Made by a program: the position numbers and the translations under genes. Below are positions 43,149 through 52,952 of a stretch of 64,000 nucleotides of DNA, piece after piece. The notes beneath the pieces were generated by a model that saw nothing but the letters and a program-made list of their open reading frames with translations, made no database searches and had not been told where the DNA came from. Position 1 is the stretch's first letter; each line of letters starts with the position of its first letter. The stretch covers positions 2,604,001 to 2,668,000 of the forward strand of contig OZ244993.1 in the NCBI GenBank assembly GCA_965223485.1. Direction: 5' to 3'. Source of the DNA: VXPQ01 sp965223485 (lineage in GTDB: Bacteria > Bacteroidota > Rhodothermia > Rhodothermales > VXPQ01).

Positions 43149-43312
43149 CGAAAAATCGCTCGCGCCACCTCCTCCGCCGTCGCTTCTTCCAATCGCTTGC
43201 GGACAACTGGCTCGGCAGCGGCCTGCGGACCATCGCTCGCAAGGGCGGCCGAAGAGCCTTCTGCGGGCTTGACGTCCCCGGGCGTCGATTCCTCTTCCTT
43301 GTTCCGGTTCAT
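43136..43312 (-). pseudogene. IS1595 passenger ORF truncated by IS256
   Basis: 58 codons, starting ATG 43312 inside the transposase stop (ATGA). Begins MNRNKEEESTPGDVKPAEGS and reaches EEVARAIF before reading into the IS256 end. Small acidic ORFs after the transposase are common in IS1595 relatives. Joining across the IS gives a short EPPTAR-stop ending. Confidence 0.55.
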
Positions 43313-44247
43313 GCGGTCAGGTCCCGGTATGTCATGCTCTTTTGCTCCATGCCCTTCGCGAGAATCGCCATTTGCATGAGCGTATCGAGCGAACGGACGT
43401 TGTGCTTGCCTGCGAACTCGTTCACGTAACGATGCGGGTGCTTTACGGATACGTGGTGGTAGACCCCGTCGATCCCGCGTTTAAGCGTTGCCCGGAAAGA
43501 TTCCATCCCGTTGGCGTGCGCCGTCGAACGAACGTACTCCCTGGCGCTGTGCTTGACCACCCGGTGGTTGTACGCATCCCGCAATCGAGCGTACGCCCTG
43601 TGCTCGTCCGTGTAAACGGTAGAGCCCGGTTCGACGGTCTCGCGCACGAATCCCGCAAGCGTCTCCCCCGGTTCGCCGCCGAGCGGACGAGCGACAACCT
43701 TGCCGCCTCGCTCCTTCGCGCCTATGACGATAGTCTTGCCCTGCGGTCCGCGAGCGAACGTCTTCTTCCTGGCGTGCTTGTTGCGCTCCTTGCCCCCTAC
43801 GTACGTCTCATCCACCTCGACGGCGCCCGACAGGAACTCCTCGCTGCCCAGACTCCAGCCTGCGCGGATGCGCTGCTGCATGTACCAGGCGGCACTCTGG
43901 GTGATGTGCAGGTCCCGGTGCAATTTCATGGACGAGATCCCCTTCAGGTTCGTTGTCGAAAGATACAAGGCGAACACCCATTTGCGCAGGGGAAGCCTGC
44001 TGTGTTGCATCGTAGTCCCCGTCCTTACGCTGAAATAGGACCGGCAGTCCGGACACCAGTAAGGCATGGGCTTGCGGCTTTTAACCTCGCGGCTGTTCAT
44101 GCAACCGCAACGAGGACAGAAACGCTCGCCATCGAGCCAGCGGATTGTCTCGAACCACCGGCGGGCCGCTTTCTCGTCGGGAAACATCTCCATCAGTTCG
44201 AGCAGGGATATCCCCTTGCGCTCCGATCTTCCAGGCGCTTTGCCCAT
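43309..44247 (-). CDS. IS1595-family (ISXO2-like) transposase
   Basis: 312 residues. N-terminal zinc ribbon (RFCPRCGCMNSREV, YWCPDCRSYFSVRTGT), then a DDE-like catalytic domain: AVEVDETYVGGKERNKHARK with the first Asp, STVYTDEHRAYARL with the second, and HVSVKHPHRYVNEFAGKHNV near the end. Complete length. Confidence 0.93.
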   Translation of the reverse strand: MGKAPGRSERKGISLLELMEMFPDEKAARRWFETIRWLDGERFCPRCGCMNSREVKSRKPMPYWCPDCRSYFSVRTGTTMQHSRLPLRKWVFALYLSTTNLKGISSMKLHRDLHITQSAAWYMQQRIRAGWSLGSEEFLSGAVEVDETYVGGKERNKHARKKTFARGPQGKTIVIGAKERGGKVVARPLGGEPGETLAGFVRETVEPGSTVYTDEHRAYARLRDAYNHRVVKHSAREYVRSTAHANGMESFRATLKRGIDGVYHHVSVKHPHRYVNEFAGKHNVRSLDTLMQMAILAKGMEQKSMTYRDLTA

Positions 44248-44435
44248 AACATTTTCCTTTTGTGCGTAACCTGCTATAAAAATAGATACTTACGTTAAAT
44301 CTGTCAAGTTAAGCATATAATTCCCTTCCCGTTTCCTTCTCCATTTCCTTATCATTTTTAGGGACCTTGGTAGTATGTTAGACAAACCACCCGGAGGGGC
44401 TTGTCGGCGCTGATTTTGGGCGGAAATGCCACGAA

Positions 44436-44885
44436 TTATACGGAAATACCTAAACCGCGCACCTTGTCAAGAAAGTGTCTTACTTGTCCCAGGCCAAGCA
44501 CAGGCGGGCCGCCTGGCCCATATCCCATTTTCAGGCTTCCCCCGATCCTGCGATTGCCTTCATACTTGCGGGTATCCTTGTAATAAGAGAACCACGCGGC
44601 ACGCACAGGGGCGCTTGGGGGCTCGTGTGAATGAGTGGCAAGAAACACGAATGGTTGGTATACCTCGCCCGGATTGCCCAGAGGTATAATGCCCTTCAGA
44701 TTCGGTTCCCATGTTCCGCCTTCTTGAAGTTGGAACTCTTTCTTTATATAACCTTTATTGCTACAATGACTACATAAAATCCAGCCATCTTTATCAAGAT
44801 GAGCATTGATCAAGTCAACGATATTTCCCGGCACTGTAACTTCTCCACATCCCTCGTTGGAGCAATTAATATCCCAAGCACCCAT
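44436..44885 (-). CDS. hypothetical zinc-ribbon-like protein
   Basis: 149 residues. Two Cys pairs (INCSNEGCGEV and ILCSHCSNKGYIKKE) could bind one zinc. The remainder has TWEPNLKGIIPLGNPGEVYQ, then ATHSHEPPSAPVRAAWFSYY, typical of uncharacterised proteins in defense or mobile islands. No family name recognised. It is the last gene of the accessory region. Confidence 0.6.
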   Translation of the reverse strand: MGAWDINCSNEGCGEVTVPGNIVDLINAHLDKDGWILCSHCSNKGYIKKEFQLQEGGTWEPNLKGIIPLGNPGEVYQPFVFLATHSHEPPSAPVRAAWFSYYKDTRKYEGNRRIGGSLKMGYGPGGPPVLGLGQVRHFLDKVRGLGISV

Positions 44886-44922
44886 TTTTGATCTCGTGTT
44901 TTAAGACTTCAGATATCCCCCC

Positions 44923-46089
44923 CTACACCGCCTCATACGAAGCATCCACCCAGGCCCGCTTTTTGCCGCTTTCTATCGCCTTATGAATGAAATGCACGCC
45001 TACCGCGCCATCCTGCACCGAGGGGAAATCCAGTGTGTCGTCGATCTCCGCTCCGGTGCGCTTCGCCTCGATGGCGTGCGCCGCATTCACGTAGATGTTC
45101 GCAAACGCCTCCAGAAACGCTTCGGGATGCCCTGACGGAAGCCGGCTGCTGCGCTGGGCCGCCTCTACGAGGTAGGCGTTCCCTCGCTTGTACACGCGCT
45201 CCGGCCCGTCATTGGACCGGAAGTGCAGGTAATTCGGGTTCTCCTGGACCCATGCGAGCGAGCCGTCCGTACCGTAGATACGGATGTTTATGTTGTTCTC
45301 CTCCCCGACGGAAATCTGAGAGCAATGCAATACGCCCCGGGCGCCTCCCTTGTAGTGGATCAGCATGTTGGCGTCGTCCTCGAGCTCCCGTCCCGGCACG
45401 AACGTATGGATATCTGCGCAGAGCGAGGCTATTTCGAGGCCGGTGATATAGCGCGCAAGGTTTTCCGCATGAGAACCGATGTCCCCCACCGCCGACGACA
45501 CGCCGGCTTTCGAGGGGTCCGTGCGCCATGCGGCCTGCTTGCTGCCGCTGTCCTCCAGCTTCGTGGCAAGCCAGCCTTGCGGATACTCGACCACGACTTT
45601 GCGAATTTCCCCAATTTCGCCGTTCTGCACCATGGCGCGGGCCTGCTTGACCATCGGGTAGCCCGTGTAATTGTGCGTGAGGGCGAACACGACGTCATGA
45701 GCGGCTACGAGACGGCATAATTCCTCCGCTTCCTCAAGCGTTCTCGTCATGGGCTTGTCGCACACGACATGTATGCCGCGCTCAATGAACGCCTTGGCTA
45801 CCGGGAAATGCATAAAATTCGGGGTAACGACCGATACGAAGTCAATGCGTTCGTCTTCGGGAAGCGCAGCCTCCCGCTCGGCCATTTCCTCGTAGGATCC
45901 GTACACGCGGGCCGGATCCAGGTGCAGAACCTCGCCCTGCTGCTGCGATTTGGCGGGATTCGATGAAAAAGCCCCCGCTACAAGGGTCGTGAGCCCGTCG
46001 AGGGCCGCCGCTTTGCGATGTACTTCGCCGATGAAGGCGCCGGGGCCGCCGCCTACCATTCCGTAACGGAGTTTTCTGCTCAAAGACAT
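44923..46089 (-). CDS. Gfo/Idh/MocA-family NAD(P)-dependent oxidoreductase
   Basis: 388 residues. Rossmann start RYGMVGGGPGAFIGEVHRKA, the CDKPMTRTLEEAEEL segment (Lys-Pro of the EKP motif), and the C-terminal substrate domain with DIGSHAENLARYITGLE. Family members oxidise sugars, inositols or their derivatives; the substrate is not inferable. Normal length. Confidence 0.92.
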   Translation of the reverse strand: MSLSRKLRYGMVGGGPGAFIGEVHRKAAALDGLTTLVAGAFSSNPAKSQQQGEVLHLDPARVYGSYEEMAEREAALPEDERIDFVSVVTPNFMHFPVAKAFIERGIHVVCDKPMTRTLEEAEELCRLVAAHDVVFALTHNYTGYPMVKQARAMVQNGEIGEIRKVVVEYPQGWLATKLEDSGSKQAAWRTDPSKAGVSSAVGDIGSHAENLARYITGLEIASLCADIHTFVPGRELEDDANMLIHYKGGARGVLHCSQISVGEENNINIRIYGTDGSLAWVQENPNYLHFRSNDGPERVYKRGNAYLVEAAQRSSRLPSGHPEAFLEAFANIYVNAAHAIEAKRTGAEIDDTLDFPSVQDGAVGVHFIHKAIESGKKRAWVDASYEAV

Positions 46090-46185
46090 AGTTCTGTCGC
46101 TATTCGATCACTGGTTTCCCTTGGAGACGGGTGCAAAATCACCCGGAAGGACGGCCCGTGCCATCCGGAACAACCGTGTAATATG

Positions 46186-46259
46186 TCGGGACGGCGGGAT
46201 TCGAACCCACGACCCCTTGCACCCCATGCAAGTGCGCTACCGGACTGCGCCACGTCCCG
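46186..46259 (-). tRNA. tRNA-Pro (GGG)
   Basis: 74 nt on the minus strand. Acceptor CGGGACG/CGTCCCG, D-stem GCGC/GCGC, anticodon arm CTTGC-ATGGGGT-GCAAG with anticodon GGG, T-arm with GGTTCGAATCC, discriminator A. CCA is not encoded. Confidence 0.96.
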
Positions 46260-46336
46260 AAAACAGAACCGAAAATAGGCTTTTTTTCGATGGCATGATA
46301 CGTACGAGCGGAAAATGTTTTCCCGCACCGCACGAT

Positions 46337-47686
46337 CTACGACAATACGAACCCCAGCAGCAGGACGGCAACGATGCCTGTCACGCCCGCCACAGCGGAA
46401 CCGACCGTATGCAGTTTATAGGCCTGCGAAACCGTCATCCCGGAGAACTGGCTCACCACCCAGAAGTAGCTGTCGTTCGCATGCGAGACCGTCATCGATC
46501 CGGCGCCGATAGCGAGTGTGGTAAGCACCGGCCCGAACGAAGACGCCAGTCCCAGCGCCGGCAACAGCGGGAACACGATGGCGGCGGACGTGATGATGGC
46601 CACGGTCGAGGAACCGAGCGCCGTTTTGAGCGCAGCGGCCAGCAGAAACGGCACGAGCATACTGAAAGCCCCCAGCCCTATCGAGCCGAGAAGGCCGCCC
46701 AGGTATTCCCCTATGGGCGTGGCCTGGAGTACTTTGCCGAAGGCGCCTCCCGCTCCGGTGATGAGAATGATCAGCCCGCCCGTTCGGAGCGATTCCGAGA
46801 TCCATTCCATGCGTACGCGCCCGCCCGAGCGCCATACCGCCGCACAGGCCGCAACCACCCCGAGAAGCAGCGCCGAATTGGGATTCCCGATGAACCGGAG
46901 CAGTGAAAACAGGGCGCCTTCCCCGAACGGACGTCCGGGCAGCGAGGCTACGGACTGCGCCGCAATGAGCGCCACAGGCAGCAGAATGGGCAAAAAGGCC
47001 AGCCATGCGGAACGGAGCTGCATATCTCCTGAGGTACCGGCGGCCGGTGGAGCGCTTCCGGGCGCCTCGCCAGTCTGTTCCGGGTCGCGCTCCCCTTCTA
47101 TGACGATCCGGCGTCCGGCAACCTGGGCGAAAAACCATGTCGCTGCAATCACAGGCACGGAAACGGCGAAACCGAGAAGCATCACCAGGCCTATGTCCGC
47201 CCCCAGCTCCCCCGCGGCGGCAAGCGGGCCGGGTGTCGGAGGAATGAACACATGGCCGGCGTACAGCCCCATGCTCAACGCCACCGTAAAGGAGGCAAGA
47301 GACGTACCGGATTGCCTGGCCAGCGAACGATTCAGCGGCGCCAGTACGACAAACCCCGAATCGCAGAAGACGGGAATCGATACGAAAAGGCCGGTGATGC
47401 TCATGGCGAGCAGCGAGCGCGCCTTGCCGATCCAGCGCAGCACGGAGCGGGCCATGAGCGCCGCCCCGCCGGTTTTTTCAAGCAGGGCGCCAATGATCGT
47501 ACCCGCGGCAATGACGATCCCGATATAGCCGATCGTGCCGCCGAAACCCTCCGTGATGGCTGCAATCACATCGGTCCCCGGCAATCCCGCCGCAAGCCCG
47601 ACCAGATAGGCCGCAACCAGCAACACAAGGAACGGATGCGCGCGAAAACGAGCCGTCGCCACGATGACGAAAACGACGGCGCCCAC
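46337..47686 (-). CDS. GntP-family permease (gluconate/organic acid)
   Basis: 449 residues from GTG 47686, with about 12-14 membrane helices. GntP markers: FGGTIGYIGIVIAAGTIIGA, SIPVFCDSGFVVLAPLNRSL, GLYAGHVFIPPTPGPLAAAG. Proton-coupled uptake of gluconate-type sugar acids or glycerate; the substrate is open. Transcribed after the merR-type gene with a 26-bp gap; the actual start may be slightly upstream. Confidence 0.88.
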   Translation of the reverse strand: MGAVVFVIVATARFRAHPFLVLLVAAYLVGLAAGLPGTDVIAAITEGFGGTIGYIGIVIAAGTIIGALLEKTGGAALMARSVLRWIGKARSLLAMSITGLFVSIPVFCDSGFVVLAPLNRSLARQSGTSLASFTVALSMGLYAGHVFIPPTPGPLAAAGELGADIGLVMLLGFAVSVPVIAATWFFAQVAGRRIVIEGERDPEQTGEAPGSAPPAAGTSGDMQLRSAWLAFLPILLPVALIAAQSVASLPGRPFGEGALFSLLRFIGNPNSALLLGVVAACAAVWRSGGRVRMEWISESLRTGGLIILITGAGGAFGKVLQATPIGEYLGGLLGSIGLGAFSMLVPFLLAAALKTALGSSTVAIITSAAIVFPLLPALGLASSFGPVLTTLAIGAGSMTVSHANDSYFWVVSQFSGMTVSQAYKLHTVGSAVAGVTGIVAVLLLGFVLS

Positions 47687-47712
47687 AAGAATTGCTATGA
47701 GGACCGGTCCGC

Positions 47713-48045
47713 TCAGCCTGCTTCAAGCTGCTCAAGCACATCTTTGAGAAAGCGCCGTAATTCGACGAGGCGGCGCATTTGCTCGCTCCCCGCCCCGGAT
47801 TCCTCCGCGGCAAGCATCTTCTGCGCTCCTTTGATCGTCAATCGTCTTTCCTTCAGCAAAGACTGAATGCGCTCCACAATGAGGATGTCCTCACTTGTGT
47901 AAGCGCGGTGACCGGCGCGATTCTTTCGAGGCTTCAGTTGCTTGAACTCGGTTTCCCAGTAACGCAGCACATGCGTTTCGAGGCCCGTCATTTCACTGAC
48001 TTCGCCGATCGAATAGTACAGCTTTTTGATACCTTTTTCCTGCAT
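47713..48045 (-). CDS. MerR-family transcriptional regulator
   Basis: 110 residues. N-terminal winged HTH (KLYYSIGEVSEMTGLETHVL, RYWETEFKQLKPRKNRAGHR) and a short helical dimerisation tail; no effector-binding cysteines. Short MerR-like proteins of this kind are widespread in Bacteroidota. Upstream of and possibly co-transcribed with the GntP gene. Confidence 0.88.
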   Translation of the reverse strand: MQEKGIKKLYYSIGEVSEMTGLETHVLRYWETEFKQLKPRKNRAGHRAYTSEDILIVERIQSLLKERRLTIKGAQKMLAAEESGAGSEQMRRLVELRRFLKDVLEQLEAG

Positions 48046-48178
48046 GAACCTTTCGCGAACAAGAACACAACATCGCGGATAAGGTACGAAAACCCGGCAG
48101 CGAATGCGAAGGGAATGTCGCAGGGCAAGCCGACGGCATACCAGACTTCATCTTGCGGCAACGCATTCTGTCCTGCGC

Positions 48179-49105
48179 ATGAGCGAATCCTCCGGAAAAA
48201 AGTGGCGCGCGGAAGCGGCTCTTCTCTTCGTCGTGTCCGTGTGGGGAGTGAATTTTCCGCTGCTGAAATCGGTCATGGAGGTCATGCATCCGCACATGAT
48301 CAACACCTTCCGGTTTTCGATCTCGATTCTCGTGCTCGGCGGGATCTACATGTATCGCCGCAGGAAAAAGGGGTTATCCGTCTGGGAGCCCGTACGAAAA
48401 TACCCCCTTCGGATCGCCGGGCTGGGCGTGGTGGGTTTTATCGTCTACCAGTTTCTGTTCATTCACGGCATAGATCATACCACGGCGGGAAACGCGGCGC
48501 TGATCATGACCAGCGTGCCCCTGTGGACGGCGTGCATGGGCGCCATGCTGGGCACGGAACGAATCCGCGGAGTGACCTGGTTTGCCCTGCTCTTCGTGCT
48601 GGGAGGCGCCATGGCGATCGTGGTGGGCGGCGCCAGAACGATTTCGTTCGACAGCGGGATATTCTTAGGTAATGTGCTGATGCTGTGCGCCGCCTTTTCC
48701 TGGGGATGCTATACGGCGCTCAACAAACCCATGCTGCGCCATGTCTCCGCAACCGGATTGACGTTTCTCGCCTTGCTGTTCGCTCTGCCTATACTGGTCG
48801 GAATGGGCCTGCCGGAAATCACCCGCACGGACTGGAGCATCGTGACCCCGAGGCACTGGGGAATCATCGTGTATTCGGGAGGACTTTCCACTGGCCTGGT
48901 CCTGGCGCTATGGAACAATGCCGTGAACCATGTAGGCGCCTCGCACACGGCCGCATACGGCAATCTGGTCCCGCTTATAGCGCTGTCGGCAAGTTATGTG
49001 CTGCTGGGCGAAACGGTGAAGCCCATTCAGATCATCGGCGGCGCCGCCGTGATCGGGGGCCTGCTGATCCTGCGCCGCATACGCCGGATGCCTGCGCCGG
49101 GGTGA
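48179..49105 (+). CDS. EamA/DMT-family transporter
   Basis: 308 residues from ATG 48179 with ten predicted helices as two EamA repeats (LLFVVSVWGVNFPLLKSVME; GNVLMLCAAFSWGCYTALNK) and the typical NLVPLIALSASYVLLGETVK near the end. Metabolite exporter family; substrate unknown. Divergent from merR. Confidence 0.92.
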   Translation: MSESSGKKWRAEAALLFVVSVWGVNFPLLKSVMEVMHPHMINTFRFSISILVLGGIYMYRRRKKGLSVWEPVRKYPLRIAGLGVVGFIVYQFLFIHGIDHTTAGNAALIMTSVPLWTACMGAMLGTERIRGVTWFALLFVLGGAMAIVVGGARTISFDSGIFLGNVLMLCAAFSWGCYTALNKPMLRHVSATGLTFLALLFALPILVGMGLPEITRTDWSIVTPRHWGIIVYSGGLSTGLVLALWNNAVNHVGASHTAAYGNLVPLIALSASYVLLGETVKPIQIIGGAAVIGGLLILRRIRRMPAPG

Positions 49106-49120
49106 GAAGGACATGACGAC

Positions 49121-50542
49121 TCAGGAGAAGACGACCTGTATATCCGTATACTCCAGCAAGCCTTCTTCGCCGAATTCAACTCCTACTCCGGAACGCTTCA
49201 CCCCGCCGAACGGGGCATTGGGCTGGATCATGCCGTGTTTGTTGATCCAGACGGAACCGCACTCCATCCGATTCGCGATTGCCCTGGCTTTCGTGATGTC
49301 CCGGCTCCAGACGGAACCGCCGAGGCCGCTCGGATTGTCGTTCGCTTTCCCGATCGCCTCCTCAATCCGGCTGTATCGGATGACGGGCAGAACAGGACCA
49401 AACTGCTCTTCGTCCACCAGCCGGTCTCCGTTGTCGAGATCGGTGATGATCGTCAGCGGATAGAAATATCCTTTTCCGCCCATCCTTTCCCTGTATCCTT
49501 CCGGATCTTCGCCGAGGAGCACCCGCCCGCCGGATTTGGCGCTGGCGGTCAGGTCGGCCACGATATCGTATTGCTTTGCATTCTGGACCGGACCCAGGAC
49601 GACATCCTCGCTTGTGCCCTCGCCCATCTTCATCTTTTCGGCAATGGCGACGAGTTCGCCGCACACCTCGTCATGCACATCGTTATGAACGTAGAGTCGC
49701 TTCAGCGCAGCGCAGGTCTGACCGCTATTGATGAACGCGCCCCAGAACAGCCCTTCGGCGATCTCCTTCGGATCTACATCGGGAAGCACGATACCTGCGT
49801 CGTTTCCGCCGAGTTCAAGCGTAAGCCGCTTCATGGTTTCCGCCGCATTCACCATGACTTTCTTTCCGGTTGCGCAGGAGCCGGTAAAGATAATCTTGCT
49901 GATTCCTTCATGGGCCGTGATCGCGGGGCCGAGCGTATCCTTGCCGGCGATGCAATTGACCACCCCTTGCGGCAGCACTTCGTTCATGAGCTCCACGAGC
50001 CGCAGCGTCGATAGCGGCGTGAAAGGAGAAGGCTTGCACACCACGGTGTTGCCCGCAAGAATTGCGGGGACGGTGTGCCAGATCGCAATCATAACCGGGA
50101 AATTCCAGGGGGTGATCGACCCCACGACGCCGATCGGTTTGCGGTGAAGTTCAACCCTGCCCTGTTCGTTGTCCTGAAGGACCTTCACCGGCAGGGAAAG
50201 GCTGGCCGTATACCGGGCCCAGGCCACGGCCCCGCCAATCTCCCAGCGGGAGCCGAGGCCGTTCAGGGGCTTGCCCTGCTCGGCGGTCAGGAGATGGGCC
50301 AGTTCTTCCGCGTTTTCCTCGACCTTCGAGGCAACCTCCATGCAGGCCGCCTGCCGGTCGGCTTCGGGCGCCTCGCGCCATTTTTTGAACGCCCTTTCCG
50401 CAGCCGCCACCGCATCGTCCAGGTCCTTCTTCTGACCCAGCGGCGCCAAGCCGGCCGGTTCCCCTTTGGCAGGATTAAGCACCTCGAAATGTTCTTCGGT
50501 CGGCGCCCTGCCGCCGTCAATGATCAGGCAAAACGGTTCCAT
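49121..50542 (-). CDS. NAD(P)-dependent aldehyde dehydrogenase
   Basis: 473 residues. TPWNFPVMIAIWHTVPAILA (cofactor loop), IIFTGSCATGKKVM, catalytic Glu in LTLELGGNDAGIVLP and catalytic Cys in NSGQTCAALKRLYVH, then PFGGVKRSGVGVEFGEEGL. Complete. Substrate class (succinate semialdehyde/betaine-like) uncertain. Confidence 0.94.
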   Translation of the reverse strand: MEPFCLIIDGGRAPTEEHFEVLNPAKGEPAGLAPLGQKKDLDDAVAAAERAFKKWREAPEADRQAACMEVASKVEENAEELAHLLTAEQGKPLNGLGSRWEIGGAVAWARYTASLSLPVKVLQDNEQGRVELHRKPIGVVGSITPWNFPVMIAIWHTVPAILAGNTVVCKPSPFTPLSTLRLVELMNEVLPQGVVNCIAGKDTLGPAITAHEGISKIIFTGSCATGKKVMVNAAETMKRLTLELGGNDAGIVLPDVDPKEIAEGLFWGAFINSGQTCAALKRLYVHNDVHDEVCGELVAIAEKMKMGEGTSEDVVLGPVQNAKQYDIVADLTASAKSGGRVLLGEDPEGYRERMGGKGYFYPLTIITDLDNGDRLVDEEQFGPVLPVIRYSRIEEAIGKANDNPSGLGGSVWSRDITKARAIANRMECGSVWINKHGMIQPNAPFGGVKRSGVGVEFGEEGLLEYTDIQVVFS

Positions 50543-50810
50543 AACAGGTTTTTCCTCGTCTTTTTACGTTGGCCTGCGGTCGCACCAGCCGTGCAGAAAC
50601 GGCGCAAACATGCAAACTCCTCACTTCATCCGCCTGCCGGAATGCGCCTGTCAAAGAAGCCCAGGGCAAGACAACCCCGGTTTTACCGGAGAAGTTACCT
50701 GGTAAAATAGATACGCTATGCACCACCGGTTGTCAAGCCTTCGATGCGTGATATCCGTTTGCCGACCCCCCCAGGGCAAATGCTTCTCCACACCGGCGAT
50801 AATCCTGCCT

Positions 50811-51470
50811 TTACTCTTCCGGCAGCGCGTCTTCGGGATCGGGTAATCCATCTTCGAGCCCGGGTAACGTGTCGTCGGGTTCGGATAACGCCTCGTCAGG
50901 CTCCGGCGTCACGTCTTCGGGTCCGGGCAGCACATCGCCGAACCGCCCCCGGACCTCTTCGCCGAACCGGTCCGACAAATCGCGCACGGCGGGAAATCTT
51001 TGGGCGGCAAAATCCCATGTTGCGGGGAAGACCGCAGCTACCGGCCCGTACAACACGGACGTGTCGCGGTTTTGAGAATCCGGCACGTTGAAAAAATTCA
51101 GTACCAGAAATAGTACACTCAGTAGAAGCGCCGCCTTGCAAAGGCCGAATACCGCCCCGGCCGCCCGATTCAGCATGCTCAGCCGGAGCATCTTGAGACT
51201 GGTTTCAATGATCTTTGCGAGTACGTAAAGCGCCAGTTGCACTGCCGCAAACACGACAATGAAGCCAAGAATCGGGACGATGGATGCCCCGGCGCCCAAA
51301 ATCCCGCCTATGGCATTCCCTACGGGGTGCATCAGTTCGAGGGCGAGCACAATAGCCAGAACCGTACCGGCAAGCCCTACGATCTGGCGCACCGCCCCGG
51401 TGGACAAACCGCGCGCCAGCCCTATCAGCAAGCCGACGGCAATCAATATGTCCAGTATGGCAGTAGACAT
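50811..51470 (-). CDS. CvpA-family membrane protein
   Basis: 219 residues from ATG 51470. Four membrane helices with ILDILIAVGLLIGLARGLST and the family core LNRAAGAVFGLCKAALLL. Related to colicin V production protein. The C-terminal 40 residues are an unusual acidic Pro/Asp/Glu repeat (EPDEALSEPDDTLPGLEDGL) absent from most relatives. Confidence 0.88.
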   Translation of the reverse strand: MSTAILDILIAVGLLIGLARGLSTGAVRQIVGLAGTVLAIVLALELMHPVGNAIGGILGAGASIVPILGFIVVFAAVQLALYVLAKIIETSLKMLRLSMLNRAAGAVFGLCKAALLLSVLFLVLNFFNVPDSQNRDTSVLYGPVAAVFPATWDFAAQRFPAVRDLSDRFGEEVRGRFGDVLPGPEDVTPEPDEALSEPDDTLPGLEDGLPDPEDALPEE

Positions 51471-51543
51471 GGAGCCGGACGGCTGTAAAGAGTCATTCGT
51501 ACAACAACGGCTTATGCGGTGCAGCGGGGCGCAAAGCACTCCG

Positions 51544-52779
51544 TCACGGCGCCGGGCTTTCCCGCAAGCGCATCTTCGGGATATACCAGTAGGTCAACGC
51601 GCGCCACGCCCATTCCAGCGGGCCGTACGCGAAGCGCTGCAGCCATACGGGCGACAACCACAACTGGATAAGCCATACGGCAAGCACCACAAAGAGTTGC
51701 TGATAGCGCTCGACACTCCCGAACAGACCAAACCCGTGCCCATAGAAAAGTATCGTGCATAAAACGGTTTGCAGGATGTAATTCGTGAACGCCAGCCGGC
51801 CTACGGCGGCAAGACGGCGTTGCAGGTTCGAAAAGGCGCCCTTCTGCACCGCCAGCATGACGAGGCCCAGATAGCTGAGCGCTACACCCGTGCTGCCCCA
51901 GTAGTTGAACTGCGCCCCCGTAAAGAACGAGCGCTCCCAGGTCCATCCGCCGGAAAAATTCCACCACAGGCCTGCGGCGATCGCGGTCAGACCCGCCGCC
52001 ATGCCGATGAGGATCATACGCCGGTAGAACCGGCCGCTCCGCGCTGCGCTCAATACGCCCCACTTGTAGAGCGCCATACCCACCAGCATGGCCCCGCCGC
52101 AGCGCCATAAAAACAGCAAAGGCATGACGACCGTGTGCATTTCAAGCACCGAGCGCACGCGGTACGCCTGCTGGGCCATCCAGCCGCCCTGGTACGCAGC
52201 CAGTTCGGCCTCTACCGCGGCAGCGTCCGGCGCCCAGGTAGATGCAATATCCGCAGCGGCTTCCGGAGGCGCATAACTCAGTCCCAAGGCAGACAGGAGG
52301 TACAGAAACGTGGACACCGAGAAAACGCCAATGCCCAGCACAAGGAGCCTCCGGGGCGAGCGGTTACGAAACAGATATATCCCGCAACCGCACAGGGCGT
52401 ACGGCACAAGGATATCGCCCACCCAAAGGAAATAGGCATGGGCCAGGCCGAAAACCAGCAACCAGAACATTCTCCGGTAGTGCACGGCGGCGGATCGCCC
52501 GCTGCGCGCCTCCGCCCGTTCCGCAAACAGGCAGACGCCTGCCCCGAACAGAATGGAAAACAGCGTCATGAATTTCTGATCGGCCAGGACATGGCTGGCC
52601 AGCCAAACCGCCAGGTTGATACCGGTGAGATCTCCCCACGCAGTCGGATTCAGGTACGCGGCGCCCGGCATGGAGAACGACTGCACGTTCATGATCAGGA
52701 TGCCGAGCACGGCAAAACCCCGGAGCACATCGAGACTCCGGATGCGCTCGCCGGGAGCGACTGGGGTATAGACGGACAT
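51544..52779 (-). CDS. DUF418 (YeiB-like) membrane protein
   Basis: 411 residues, about 9-10 membrane helices. RIRSLDVLRGFAVLGILIMN at the N-terminus and the C-terminal DUF418 segment LAFTNYILQTVLCTILFYGH plus GPLEWAWRALTYW are diagnostic. Function unknown; the fold resembles membrane acyltransferases. Confidence 0.92.
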   Translation of the reverse strand: MSVYTPVAPGERIRSLDVLRGFAVLGILIMNVQSFSMPGAAYLNPTAWGDLTGINLAVWLASHVLADQKFMTLFSILFGAGVCLFAERAEARSGRSAAVHYRRMFWLLVFGLAHAYFLWVGDILVPYALCGCGIYLFRNRSPRRLLVLGIGVFSVSTFLYLLSALGLSYAPPEAAADIASTWAPDAAAVEAELAAYQGGWMAQQAYRVRSVLEMHTVVMPLLFLWRCGGAMLVGMALYKWGVLSAARSGRFYRRMILIGMAAGLTAIAAGLWWNFSGGWTWERSFFTGAQFNYWGSTGVALSYLGLVMLAVQKGAFSNLQRRLAAVGRLAFTNYILQTVLCTILFYGHGFGLFGSVERYQQLFVVLAVWLIQLWLSPVWLQRFAYGPLEWAWRALTYWYIPKMRLRESPAP

Positions 52780-52952
52780 GACGAAGGGTATATGGGGCTA
52801 TAGGGTCAGAACATGTACCGCATCGCCAGGCCGGAGCCCAGGAACGAAACGGCGCCGGCGGTCAAGCCGGCGCCAGCGAAGAGCGATAACCGTATGTCGT
52901 CTATGCATGCCGCTGGTTGTTGTGTACGGAACAAATAATTCTTGTGAGACGC

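Larger units (their letters stand above)
41761..44325 (-). mobile_element. IS1595-family element interrupted by an IS256-family copy
   Basis: Terminal inverted repeats GGGAATTATAT, one mismatch, CTTAACTTGACAG are at 41761 and 44325. Contains a full transposase gene and a small overlapping passenger ORF; the latter is cut by the IS256 copy at 41820-43148. No matching target duplication was found outside the ends. Confidence 0.85.

Noticed and set aside
52800..52935. Possible C-terminal fragment of an outer-membrane barrel on the minus strand, with a GGCGCCGGC hairpin
   Set aside because: A plausible SLFAGAGL-type peptide ending in Phe exists, but there is no start, no full domain and no support beyond composition.
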